The notes below the pieces were generated by a model. The model saw only the letters and a list, made by a program, of their open reading frames with translations. It was not told the DNA's origin and did no database searches. 64,000 bases of DNA from Mariniblastus sp. (lineage in GTDB: Bacteria; Planctomycetota; Planctomycetia; Pirellulales; Pirellulaceae), in the NCBI GenBank assembly GCA_029251085.1, contig JAQXDZ010000033.1:62001-126000 (forward strand). Reading direction: 5' to 3'. The position numbers and the translations under genes were made by a program. This document shows, piece by piece, positions 8,360 to 17,900 of this stretch (position 1 is the first letter of the stretch; each line of letters begins with the position of its first letter).

Positions 8360-9499
8360 TTAGGGTGAGCACCAGTCGTCGGTCGGAGCGTCGTGGATTT
8401 CAGTTGTTTCTGGTTGCAGAGTTTCAATTTTCGCGAGTGCGGATTGGATGGGCTCTGGTTCCGTTAAAAGGCCGATGTGCAATTCCATTGTATGGTCACG
8501 CCCCGGGGCAAGGTGGACGGTGCGGCCATGTTGCTTTTCGAAGGAATGGGGGTTGGGGAAGTTCGTTGCTGGTTCAAGGCCTGTGACATATCCGTCTGAT
8601 GTGCCGACCGTGTTTTTCCAAAGTGAGAAAAAAGGTAGCTGAGATGTGTTGTGGCGGATCGTAACAGCTTGCGACTGTTGGGCGTTACTGAGCATGACGA
8701 GTGATTCTTGTTTGGCATCGGCAGCGAGTTCCATAAAATAAACTTGCTCTGCGTAGTTAGGATCGGGAGCGTCGAATTGATTCCAATGATCCAGTCCGGA
8801 TGCTGCATGTGGATTGCGTGGGACAAGTTTTTTCACGGGTGCGAAAAAGTGGCTTCCTTTTTCGAGGATAGGTGAGCCAAAGTTGTTGTGGTACAGCATC
8901 TGGATGTTGTCTGGTCGGTCAGAGAGGTTGGTAACGCAATCGGTGATCGAAATTTCAGCCGAATCAAGCTGCATGCTGATTGTTGTTTCCAGGCGAAGGC
9001 GGTGGAAGTGGAATCGGTTTTCAACAACCGTTCCCCTTACTGTGATTCTGCCTTCTGTTTCGTTGACCGCAACACTTAATTGGCTGGCCGGTAAGTTTGC
9101 GATTCGACCATGCAGCGGCCAGATGAGTTGGCCGTTGGCGTCAAATTCAGGGGCTCCGTTGCTGGCCAGTCCGCATCGGACCAGCATTTCGTCGAAGCCG
9201 TCGAGCCACCCGAGGCCGCTTGGTTCGTTTACGTCGACCCATATTGGATGAACGGGGCCAGAAACCGGTGAATCCCAGCCGAACCGCACATCGCCGTCGT
9301 TGGCTCGCCAAATCCCCATCCCTCGTGTTGGGAGAATATCGATTGACTTGCTGCCACAGCGAATCGTCAATTTTTCCACTCCGCAGCTCTGCCCTGCCCC
9401 CATTCGTTGAAAATCCCAACCGAGAGCTTGGGAGCCTCCACTGAAACTTTGTTGGGAGTTAAAAGAAAGGGCGCTGAGGTCGGTAGTGCAGGAATTCAT
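8360..9499 (-). CDS. DUF4432 aldose-1-epimerase-like protein
   Basis: The product is 379 residues from the ATG at 9499; a longer frame to 9721 would run into the divergent gene and has an atypical N-terminus. The protein has the galactose-mutarotase-type beta-sandwich pattern: ILPTRGMGIWRA near 60, FGWDSPVSGPVHP, LHGRIANLPAS near 160, the NFGSPIL segment near 230, and FPFFSLWKN-like and GLEPATNFPNP segments near 320. The His of LHGRIANLPAS and the Glu of GLEPATNFPNP correspond to conserved family positions. DUF4432 members are predicted to interconvert anomers or bind sugars; few have been tested. It diverges from the cupin isomerase gene across 122 bases, suggesting joint control and a shared sugar substrate. 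Confidence 0.82.
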   Translation of the reverse strand: MNSCTTDLSALSFNSQQSFSGGSQALGWDFQRMGAGQSCGVEKLTIRCGSKSIDILPTRGMGIWRANDGDVRFGWDSPVSGPVHPIWVDVNEPSGLGWLDGFDEMLVRCGLASNGAPEFDANGQLIWPLHGRIANLPASQLSVAVNETEGRITVRGTVVENRFHFHRLRLETTISMQLDSAEISITDCVTNLSDRPDNIQMLYHNNFGSPILEKGSHFFAPVKKLVPRNPHAASGLDHWNQFDAPDPNYAEQVYFMELAADAKQESLVMLSNAQQSQAVTIRHNTSQLPFFSLWKNTVGTSDGYVTGLEPATNFPNPHSFEKQHGRTVHLAPGRDHTMELHIGLLTEPEPIQSALAKIETLQPETTEIHDAPTDDWCSP

Positions 9500-9621
9500 G
9501 TTTTTTTTCACTCTCGTGTTGAAGAAAAAGTTACTAGCTGGTAAATGCTTGCAGAGCTTCCAAAAACAGCTTAAAACTTTTACTTCGTTTACGCATGTCC
9601 TTGTTCGAAAAATAATTAGAT

Positions 9622-10872
9622 ATGGTCTCTTCGCAGTCTTTACCGGTAACCTCAACTGACAACGTGCGTCAAATTCTTGACCGAGCCATGGATGCGACGG
9701 GAGGGCTTTTGCGGCTAACACCGACTTGGGTTCCGAGGAGCTTTCTACACCCCGGGAAGCGGATTCGACTGCATCCAGATGATTATTATGCCATGGGGGC
9801 TGAGCGAGGCGGGATCGATGAGCGTTGGTTTGGTAGCACTACAGAATGTGCCAACGAAAATCGAGAAGCAACCGAGGGTTTAAGTTTTTGTCGTTTTGAG
9901 GGGGAAGCGTTCCTTCTTCGAGATGCAGTTGACGAATCCGGGGCGGCTTTGATTGGCTCCCAAATGTGGGACAAATACAAAAAGTGGCCTGTGTATTCAA
10001 AGTTTTTTGACAACATGGGGCCTATTCCCCATCACATGCATCAAAGTTTTGACGATGCAGCCCTGGTTGGCCAGGAGGGGAAACCGGAGAGTTATTATTT
10101 CCCGCCTCAGTACAACAATTGTGATAATAATTTTCCTCACACGTTTATGGGGCTGGAACCGGGGACGACAAAAGACGATCTTCGGAAGTGTCTTGAGAAC
10201 TGGAGCAAGGGAGAGAATGGTATTCTCGACCTGTCGAAGGCTTATCGACTGAAACGCGGAACCGGGTGGTTGATTCCGCCGGGAGTCCTGCATGCTCCCG
10301 GTTCATTGTGTACTTATGAACCACAATGGGGCAGTGACGTTTTTGGCATGTTTCAAAACATTGTTGAAGGGCGGTATGTTCCGTGGTCGCTGTTGGTTAA
10401 GGACATGCCAGAAGAGAAGCATCAGGATCTTGATTTTATTATTGGGCAGCTCGATTGGGAAAAAAATGTTGATCCGAATTTTAAGGACAACAATTATTTA
10501 GAACCGATTGTTGCTGATCAGGGACCGGGTTGGTGTGACCGCTGGATTGTTTACGGAACTGTTGACGGTGAGCAATTATTTACGGCTCGCGAATTGACGG
10601 TGGATCCCGGTTGCAAATGCACATTGAAAGATCCTGGGGCAAGCAGTTGGATTACGGTACAAGGCAAAGGGCGTCTCGGATCGCTTGATTTACAGACTCC
10701 GGTGATCATGCGTTACGGTCAGCTTAGTGAGGATGAAGTATTTATTTCGCACCATGCGGCATCGGGCGGGGTCGAAGTTGAGAACAATGGTTCTGAGCCA
10801 TTGGTTGGGCTGCGATATTTTGGTCCAAACACGTGGGATGACTTGCCGCCGGTTGGTGGACATAAAGCGTGA
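9622..10872 (+). CDS. Phosphomannose-isomerase-like cupin protein
   Basis: The product is 416 residues. It has the bicupin layout of type I mannose-6-phosphate isomerases, with low similarity. Probable metal-binding residues are in PIPHHMHQSFDDA (137-141) and Glu156 of GKPESYYF, matching the QxH...KPE pattern of that family. A second block, GWLIPPGVLHAPGS near 224-237, resembles the family's iPaGtiHa loop, and CTYEPQWGSDVFG follows it. A C-terminal cupin (about 300-400) ends the protein. The likely activity is aldose-ketose isomerisation of a sugar or sugar acid; the substrate is not deducible. It is followed after 81 bases by a TIM-barrel isomerase and then an oxidoreductase on the same strand. 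Confidence 0.7.
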   Translation: MVSSQSLPVTSTDNVRQILDRAMDATGGLLRLTPTWVPRSFLHPGKRIRLHPDDYYAMGAERGGIDERWFGSTTECANENREATEGLSFCRFEGEAFLLRDAVDESGAALIGSQMWDKYKKWPVYSKFFDNMGPIPHHMHQSFDDAALVGQEGKPESYYFPPQYNNCDNNFPHTFMGLEPGTTKDDLRKCLENWSKGENGILDLSKAYRLKRGTGWLIPPGVLHAPGSLCTYEPQWGSDVFGMFQNIVEGRYVPWSLLVKDMPEEKHQDLDFIIGQLDWEKNVDPNFKDNNYLEPIVADQGPGWCDRWIVYGTVDGEQLFTARELTVDPGCKCTLKDPGASSWITVQGKGRLGSLDLQTPVIMRYGQLSEDEVFISHHAASGGVEVENNGSEPLVGLRYFGPNTWDDLPPVGGHKA

Positions 10873-10953
10873 TCAGCGGATCACCATGCCTCGAACTCGT
10901 TAGATAACAAATCAATCACCTGATTTACGTCAGAATAGATAAAAAGGGAACAG

Positions 10954-11976
10954 ATGAGCAACCAACTAAAACTTCATAACGCGATGTGGCCTGGACTTGT
11001 TGGCAAGGGAACGGATGAGGGTCAGGAACCGCCAATCAGTCTTGAGCGAATGCTCGATCTGACCGTAGCGGCGGAAGTGAATGGCCGAAAATTTGAAGGC
11101 GTTGACTATTTTCTGTTTCTACCCCACACCGATCCAGATGCGTCGGAAGACGAATTGCGTGGCATCGCGGATCTAATTCAGAGCAAGGGGTTGAATGTCG
11201 GTACGCTGGTAGCCCCGGTGTGGCCGGGCACTGTCGGTGACAGTGCGATGGGAGACACGGAGGCGACCGACAAGTTTTTAAGCGCCGTTAAAAAGGCTTG
11301 CCATATTGCCAGCGTTTTCAATGATCATGGCGTTCGGTCGTACGGAAGCATTCGAATTGATTCCGCCGAATTTGGAGTAGATCAATGGCGAGAAAATCCG
11401 GGTGCTAACACAGCGAAGATCGCCGCCACGTTCAAAGAGGCCGCTAAGATTGCAGCTGACCATGGCGAGCGACTTGCCGCTGAGGGAGAGATCTGCTGGG
11501 CCGGGATGCATTCTTGGAAAGACATGCTCGACCTGCTTGAGGAAGTCGGAATGCCTGAAACACTTGGTTTTCAAGCCGACCTCGCTCACACTTACCTTTA
11601 CCTGATGGGGTACAACGCCCCTGAGCATGCTCTGTTGCAGGACGGTTATTCAGAGGAAGAGTTTTGGGCTGCCTACAAAACGATGACGGATAAGTTGCGA
11701 CCTTGGACGATTGATTTTCACGTAGCTCAAAACGATGGTGAAGTCCACGGTGCTGGCGACCATGATAAAACAGGGAAACACTGTCCTGCCGACGACCCCA
11801 ATGGAAAGCTGGACATCGTCGAGTGTTCTAAGTACTGGTTACAAGATGCCGAATCGAGAGGAATCCAGCACATTTGTTGGGATGGATGCATGTTCCCGAA
11901 CGCAATGCTGGAATCGCCTGAAACGTGGAATACGATTCTGGCGTCGATGATTGCTGTTCAGGAAGCTCACGGCTAG
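10954..11976 (+). CDS. TIM-barrel sugar isomerase/epimerase (xylose-isomerase-like)
   Basis: The product is 340 residues. It has the AP-endonuclease-2/xylose-isomerase-like TIM barrel: [12 protein letters not shown] near 49, Glu of [16 protein letters not shown] near 176 as a likely metal ligand, [13 protein letters not shown] near 205 (Asp-x-x-His), [20 protein letters not shown] near 254 with several His/Asp ligands, and [11 protein letters not shown] near 311. This family performs metal-dependent keto-aldose isomerisations or 3-epimerisations of sugars and inositols. A GGAACAG-type ribosome site lies about seven bases before the ATG. It sits between the cupin and Gfo/Idh/MocA genes, probably in the same pathway. 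The exact substrate cannot be read from sequence. Confidence 0.8.
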   Translation: MSNQLKLHNAMWPGLVGKGTDEGQEPPISLERMLDLTVAAEVNGRKFEGVDYFLFLPHTDPDASEDELRGIADLIQSKGLNVGTLVAPVWPGTVGDSAMGDTEATDKFLSAVKKACHIASVFNDHGVRSYGSIRIDSAEFGVDQWRENPGANTAKIAATFKEAAKIAADHGERLAAEGEICWAGMHSWKDMLDLLEEVGMPETLGFQADLAHTYLYLMGYNAPEHALLQDGYSEEEFWAAYKTMTDKLRPWTIDFHVAQNDGEVHGAGDHDKTGKHCPADDPNGKLDIVECSKYWLQDAESRGIQHICWDGCMFPNAMLESPETWNTILASMIAVQEAHG

Positions 11977-11979
11977 AGA

Positions 11980-12025
11980 AATACTGTTCAAGTATTGCCT
12001 GAGGGGAAATCATTTTGTTTCCCTC
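11980..12025 (+). other. Two hairpins between the isomerase and oxidoreductase genes
   Basis: A perfect 6-bp stem (AATACT at 11980-11985 with AGTATT at 11991-11996, 5-base loop) is followed by a second stem (GAGGGGAAA at 12001-12009 against TTTCCCTC at 12018-12025 with one bulged G). There is no T-run, so a classic terminator is unlikely. They could stabilise or process the mRNA so that the downstream gene is expressed at a different level. Role inferred only. Confidence 0.35.
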
Positions 12026-12126
12026 GTGAGTGAAGCGATGGTTCGGTTGCAAGGTCGTTCGCGGTTGCGAAAGTTGGCCTAATTAAAAAGTCACAGATGA
12101 ATTTTAACTCTTGAGGAATCGGAAAC

Positions 12127-13263
12127 ATGGCCAAAAAGCCGCTTAATATTGGAATGATCGGTTACGGATTCATGGGCAAGGCTCATACCAACGCATACGC
12201 GACCGTGGGAAATTTTTTCGAGCTTGAGCACGAGCCAGTCTTGAAGGCGCTTTGCGCTCGCAACGCAGAGAAGGCTCAGGAGTTTGCGGACAATTGGGGC
12301 TATGAGTCGGTGGAGACTGACTGGCGTGCTTTGATTGCCCGTGACGATATTGATGCGGTCGATATTTGCGTGCCTAACAATCTCCACAAAGAAATTTCAA
12401 TTGCGGCCGCAGAAGCGGGCAAGATGATTCTGTGTGAAAAACCGATTGCGATGGATGTTGCTGAGGGTGAGGAGATGTGTGAAGCGGTTGAAAAAGCTGG
12501 TGTCAATAATATGGTCTGGTACAACTACCGACGCGTCCCTGCAGTGACATTCGCAAAAAATATTATCGACAGTGGGAACCTTGGTCGAATTTTTCATTAC
12601 CGAGCTAATTTCTTACAGGATTGGACAATCTCGGAAGACCTGCCCCAAGGTGGTGAAGCGCTGTGGCGATTGGATGCCGACGCTGCCGGTTCCGGAGTTA
12701 CTGGTGACCTGTTAGCACATTGCATCGACACTGCAATTTGGCTCAATGGTGGGATCAAAGATGTATCGGCGATGACGGAAACGTTTATCAAAGAACGCGT
12801 ACATCAGGATACGGGAGAAGTTCAAAAGGTAACGATTGATGACGCCTGTGCATTCTTGTGCCACTTTGACAATGGCTCGCTGGGTTTGTTTGAATCAACT
12901 CGATACGCGCGAGGGCACAAAGCCCTTTATACGTTCGAAATCAATGGTGAACATGCTTCGATTAAATGGGATCTTCACGATTTGCATCGACTAGAATACT
13001 TCGATCATCGGCTTGAAGGTCCGATGCGTGGCTGGCGATCAATTCACGTATCCGATGGCGATCACCCTTATATGGGTAATTGGTGGGTGCCGGGTTTGAA
13101 TATTGGCTACGAGCATAGTTTCGTTCATCAGGTTGCTGATTTTATCAAAGGTCTTGAGACAGGCACTCCTGCTGGCCCGACCTTTCGTGAAGCTCTCGAA
13201 ACACAAAAGATTTGCGATGCTGTTTTGAAAAGCGGTGCGTCGCGAAGTTGGCAAGATGTTTAG
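12127..13263 (+). CDS. Gfo/Idh/MocA-family oxidoreductase
   Basis: The product is 378 residues. The N-terminal Rossmann fold has [12 protein letters not shown] at 9-20 and [10 protein letters not shown] near 78, followed by the family hallmark CEKPIAMD near 102. The C-terminal half has the catalytic-type [13 protein letters not shown] near 196, where His and Asp match the family's HxxD motif. Members oxidise or reduce a sugar or inositol hydroxyl with NAD(P). With the upstream cupin isomerase and TIM-barrel enzyme it forms a three-gene rightward unit for catabolism or interconversion of one carbohydrate. The 150-base gap before it contains two hairpins, so it may also have its own promoter. 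Substrate unknown. Confidence 0.88.
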   Translation: MAKKPLNIGMIGYGFMGKAHTNAYATVGNFFELEHEPVLKALCARNAEKAQEFADNWGYESVETDWRALIARDDIDAVDICVPNNLHKEISIAAAEAGKMILCEKPIAMDVAEGEEMCEAVEKAGVNNMVWYNYRRVPAVTFAKNIIDSGNLGRIFHYRANFLQDWTISEDLPQGGEALWRLDADAAGSGVTGDLLAHCIDTAIWLNGGIKDVSAMTETFIKERVHQDTGEVQKVTIDDACAFLCHFDNGSLGLFESTRYARGHKALYTFEINGEHASIKWDLHDLHRLEYFDHRLEGPMRGWRSIHVSDGDHPYMGNWWVPGLNIGYEHSFVHQVADFIKGLETGTPAGPTFREALETQKICDAVLKSGASRSWQDV

Positions 13264-13374
13264 ATAACCGATTTTCGGGGAGTGAAAATTTAGGGATCGT
13301 AGCTTCGAATGCTTTCGTGAGTGTTCGGGCAGAATTTAGGGCGGCAGGTTGATTTTTTAGGTTGTTTTGTCGCG

Positions 13375-14034
13375 ATGAACTCGTTTGCCCATGCTTTGCC
13401 TTTTTTAGATGATCCCTATTTCGCCGTAGGCTGTTGTATTCCAGATTGGTTATCGGCCTGTGATCGAAAGTGTCGTGCTCGCGAGCGCCGCGCGTCGGCG
13501 TTTGCTGAATCGGATGACCCACTGATTGCCAAGGTGGCCCGCGGGGTTGTCCAGCATCATCAAGATGATTCGTGGTTTCATCAAACCGCTGCTTTCAACC
13601 AAATGGTGGTGGAATTTTCTGTATCACTCCGGGATGTGTTTGATGACAATCACTCGTTACGCCCGAGGTTCTTTGGGCACGTTGTGATTGAACTATTTCT
13701 CGATGCGTTTCTAGATCAGAAGTTTCCCGGTGAACTGGAGAGGTTCTACGACCAGATTGAATTAGTCGACGTGGCTTGTGTTGAGAACGCCGTCAACTTA
13801 TTTGCTAATCGCCCAACCCATAAGTTAGTAGCGGGGATTGAGCGGTTTCGGCAGGAGCGCTATTTGTTCGATTATCGCACCGATCGTGGCGTTGCGTTTC
13901 GTATTGGTGGCGTTTTTAAACGACTTAAGCTGGAGCCGTTCGACGAGCGGATTTTAGATTGGATGCCGACGGCGCGTCAGCAGGTGATTGAAAATGCCCC
14001 CGCTCTCTTGGTTGCATTGAAACGCCCTTTCTAA
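13375..14034 (+). CDS. Conserved hypothetical protein, His-rich, helical
   Basis: I choose the ATG at 13375 (MNSFAHALPFL) because the frame upstream to a GTG at 13321 looks non-coding. The product is about 219 residues, mostly helical, with clustered His and Asp residues: FAHALPFLDDPYFAVGCCIP at the start, GVVQHHQDDSWFHQTAAFNQ near 57, and FFGHVVIELFLDAFL near 102. The pattern of an N-terminal His, an HHxxD...H group and a later GHxxxE/D recalls metal-dependent hydrolases, including the acyl-carrier-protein phosphodiesterase/HD-like group, but similarity is weak. No signal peptide or membrane helix is clear. It is not obviously linked to its neighbours. Confidence 0.6.
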   Translation: MNSFAHALPFLDDPYFAVGCCIPDWLSACDRKCRARERRASAFAESDDPLIAKVARGVVQHHQDDSWFHQTAAFNQMVVEFSVSLRDVFDDNHSLRPRFFGHVVIELFLDAFLDQKFPGELERFYDQIELVDVACVENAVNLFANRPTHKLVAGIERFRQERYLFDYRTDRGVAFRIGGVFKRLKLEPFDERILDWMPTARQQVIENAPALLVALKRPF

Positions 14035-14296
14035 CGCGAGCGAATCAGCTTAGATGAAATCATTGTCTGTATTCGTCCCTGCTGTATGTCTCTGAAGTGG
14101 CGCTTGAAGGTTGTTTTCGTAGCAAGTGAATCGCTCTGCTGGTTGCTGGGGTAGCAAAATCGGTATAACCCTCACCATTTTGGAACACACAGTTGGTTCG
14201 TGAGGAAAATAGAAACGAAGCGCGTGAGTTGAAAACTACACTTCAGTGGCGATTTTTCAATTGGAAGTAGGGTCGGAAAATACGAAAGAGGAAAAA

Positions 14297-14755
14297 ATGG
14301 GGCTGTTTTCAACGCGAACAAAAAAAGGAATGACCGACGCCATTCCGTACATGCGCCGCATTGTCGACCTAACAACACCCACCCTGCTACGGGCGAATGA
14401 GAGTCGGCAAGAGAATCGCTATGTACGTGGTCTTCCTGTGGCTCTGTGTCCGTGGGTTGACGGTAAGCCAGATCCCTCTGTTTTAGCTTTAGGGTTCACG
14501 AAAGACTTAAGTGATGGTGGTCTATCAGTGCTCACCACGACCGAGCTCGATTCGGATGAGGTTGTTTATTCGATTTTGGTTGATACGGATGTCACGTCCG
14601 AGTTGTGGTATTTTCATGCGTCCATTTTGCGTCGGAATACTGCCTTTGGCTTTCTTGAGTACGGAATGAAGACGAACGGTTTTTTGAATGAAAATTTTCG
14701 ATTCGAACTGGCTGATCTTGATTCGTTGTTAACGACGCCGCCAACCGATAACTAG
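14297..14755 (+). CDS. PilZ-like domain protein
   Basis: The ATG at 14297 is chosen over an upstream GTG at 14246 because AAAGAGGA lies about five bases before it. The product is 152 residues. A PilZ-type signature is visible: the Arg cluster ESRQENRYVRGLPVALCPW near 36-54, followed by the D-x-S-x-x-G-x-x motif in KDLSDGGLSVLTT near 71. A beta-rich remainder (SELWYFHASILRRN, FGFLEYGM) fits the small beta-barrel. PilZ domains bind cyclic di-GMP using the Arg and D/NxSxxG residues, so this may be a second-messenger receptor. No diguanylate cyclase lies nearby. A divergent PilZ that no longer binds the nucleotide is possible. Confidence 0.6.
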   Translation: MGLFSTRTKKGMTDAIPYMRRIVDLTTPTLLRANESRQENRYVRGLPVALCPWVDGKPDPSVLALGFTKDLSDGGLSVLTTTELDSDEVVYSILVDTDVTSELWYFHASILRRNTAFGFLEYGMKTNGFLNENFRFELADLDSLLTTPPTDN

Positions 14756-14888
14756 TGTCGCTTTGTTCGGGAATTATCTCGCTAGTCCTCCGCTGCAGAT
14801 TGCTTTTCTGATGTGCTGACTGTTTTGCTGCGCGGTCTGGGTTGCTTTTCGTTATATCTTAACGATGGGAATGGGTTATACTGAGGAA

Positions 14889-14908
14889 GTTCTAACTGAG
14901 AACGTTCT
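14889..14908. promoter_or_regulatory. Palindromic candidate operator upstream of the PSD1 gene
   Basis: GTTCT at 14889, AGAAC at 14899 and GTTCT at 14904 form an inverted repeat (GTTCT-N5-AGAAC) that overlaps a perfect 10-base palindrome, AGAACGTTCT (14899-14908). It lies 36 bases before the ATG of the PSD1 gene, where a repressor site or leader hairpin could act. Such short palindromes can arise by chance. No regulator is encoded next to it. Confidence 0.3.
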
Positions 14909-14944
14909 AGTGTCGCCTAAGAAGTCCCAAGCGATTTGGTGAAA

Positions 14945-17900
14945 ATGAAATCTGTGAAATTTAAAGTTCGAGATGGTGGTCGGCTTTTTTGTCTGATTTC
15001 TGTTTTTTTTGCCCAGCAATTTTTCTCTCCGTCGCTGTTCGCACTGCAGGACAATAATGAGGTTGATTTCAATCGTGACGTGAAACCGATACTCTCAGAT
15101 CGTTGTTTTCTTTGTCATGGCCCCGATGCTGAAACCCGCGAGTCCGATCTTCGATTAGACACTGAGTCTGGGGTCGCAGGGGTAGTTGTCGCGGGGAAAC
15201 CGGAAGCAAGTGACCTAATCGAAAGAATCCTCTCGGAAGATGAGGATCACATGCCTCCGGTTGATTCGAATTTGTCCTTGAGTGCCGAGGAAATTAAGAC
15301 GCTTGAGTTGTGGGTTGCTCAAGGAGGAAAGTGGGAACAGCACTGGTCTTTCGTGCCGCCCAAAAAAGTGCAGTTGCCTAAATTGGATAGCGTTTGGGGT
15401 GCCAACGCGATTGACCAATTTATTTTAAGTCGTCTTGAGCAGGAAAAGCTTAAGCCATCGTTGCCCGCCTCTAAGAACGTGTTGCTGCGACGGGTGACTT
15501 TTGATCTAACCGGCCTCCCGCCGACGATCGAGGAGTTGAACGCTTTCAAAGCAGATACCTCTGACGAAGCTTATGAAGCAGTCGTTGATCGCTTGTTGGC
15601 TTCCGAACGTTACGGCGAGCGAATGACCTCGGATTGGCTCGATGTTGCCCGCTACAGCGATACTTTTGGCTATCAAGTGGATCGCGATCGATTTGTCTGG
15701 CCGTGGCGAGATTGGGTCGTGCGCTCGTTTAACCAAAACATGTCTTATGATCAATTTCTTACCGAGCAGATTGCGGGTGACCTTTTGCCGGCGGCAACGG
15801 ACGATCAAATTTTAGCCACGACTTTTAATCGTCTTCATTCTCAGAAGGTAGAGGGAGGGAGCGTTGAGGAAGAATTTCGTGTGGAGTACGTCGCGGACCG
15901 AACCCATACGTTTGCCACGGCGTTTCTTGGTTTAACACTGGAGTGCGCTCGATGCCACGATCATAAATACGATCCGCTTTCACAAAAGGAATATTATCAG
16001 CTTTTTTCTTATTTCAATAACATCGACGAATCAGGGCTTTATTCCTATTTTACTAACTCGACTCCCACGCCCACGCTGCGACTGCTGAAGCCGGAGCAGA
16101 AGAAAAAATTGGCGACGCTAAAAACAAGCCTGATAGAGATCGAGCGGAACCGTCCTGAAAACCCGTCTCAAGGTGGAGGGAGAAAGGAACTCGAGAAAGT
16201 GCTCGAGGTAAAAGGCACTGAGCCAGTTGAGGTGGTTGATTTTAAGGCAGTCGGTGGAGGAAATGAAAAGACAACCGACGCTCGGGGGAATGCAGCGGTA
16301 AAACTTTCGGGCGATGACGCGATAGGACTGAAGACGGGTAATTTTACGCGGTACCAACCATTTTCGGTAAGTCTGTCGATGAACACTCCGGATAAAAAAG
16401 AGAGAGCGGTAATTTTCCACCGCTCGCGAGCTTGGACGGATGCCGCAAGTCGAGGTTATCAGTTGTTGATCGAAGATGGAAAACTGAGTGCCTCGCTCAT
16501 TCATTTCTGGCCTGGCAATGCGATGCGGGTCAAGACGAAACAAGAGATACCTCTCAATCAGTGGATTGATGTCTCAGTTGTTTACGATGGAAGTGTCGAT
16601 GCGGCTGGACTATCGATTTTTGTTGACGGTCAAGAGATGGAACTCGAGATTGTAAAAAACAAGCTCACCAAAAATATTACCGGAGGTGGTGGTAACAACA
16701 TTGCGATTGGTGAGCGGTTTCGCGATCGTGGATTTACTAATGGGCTGGTTTCTTCATTCAAAGTTTATGATCGTCAGCTTTCGAGTTTAGAGGTTGCTCT
16801 GGCTCATAATCCTGAGCAATTCAAACAGGTTCTTTTAGATTCAAACGCAAACGGGGAAGTATCTAGTTTGCAATTGCAAATGCTCGCCGAGCATCTTGAG
16901 CTGAATGACTCAGAAACATTCAGTCAATACCGCACAAAATTAAAAGCTGCTCGCCAGGCATTGTGTGGTGAGTTGGATCGTGCCACTGAAATTATGGTGA
17001 TGCGGGAGATGGATCAACCAAGGGACGCGTTTGTTCTAGGACGCGGGTTGTATTCGAATCGGGAAGAAAAAGTATCTGCGGCTACGCCTTCAGTGTTTCC
17101 CGCAATGGAGAGTGCTTTGCCTCGCAATCGGCTTGGACTTGCTCGTTGGTTAGTCGACCCAAATCACCCTTTAACCGCTCGCGTGGCGGTGAATCATTAC
17201 TGGCAACTGGTTTTTGGCGAAGGGATTGTGCGTACGCCTGAAGATTTTGGGAGTCAGGGAGCGCTGCCGACTCACCCTGAATTATTGGATTGGCTGGCAT
17301 TAGATTTTGTGGAGCATGGATGGAATGTAAAGCGTCTGCTGAAGCAACTGGTGATGTCATCTGTCTACCGGCAATCGAGTCAAGTGTCCGACGAAATTTT
17401 AAAACGTGATCCTGCAAATGAGCTTCTTGCTCGGGCTCCCTCTTACCGATTAACCGCGGAGATGTTGCGGGATAATGTTCTCGCCGCGAGTGGTTTGTTA
17501 ATTAATAAAACGGGTGGTTCACCCGTCCGGCCTTACGAGTTGGCGGCTTCTTTTAAACCGGTCAAGCCTGACGGAGGAGACGGGCTGTACCGTCGCTCGT
17601 TGTACACTTACTGGAAGCGAACTGGGCCAGGTCCCGTTATGATGGTTTTGGACGCATCAAAGCGGGATGTCTGTCAGGTGAAACGGGAACGAACTTCGTC
17701 GCCTCTTCAGGCGCTTGCGATGTTAAATGGTCCTCAATTTGTTGAGGCGGCACGGGGGTTGAGTCACCGGCTCATCGCAAACAATCAGGGGCAACCGGCG
17801 GGGAAGTTGATTGATGAGATGTTTATGACGCTGACTACGAGACGCCCCACGGGAGAGGAGCGGTCGGTTGTCGCAGAGCTTTATCGAACGCAGTTGGAAT

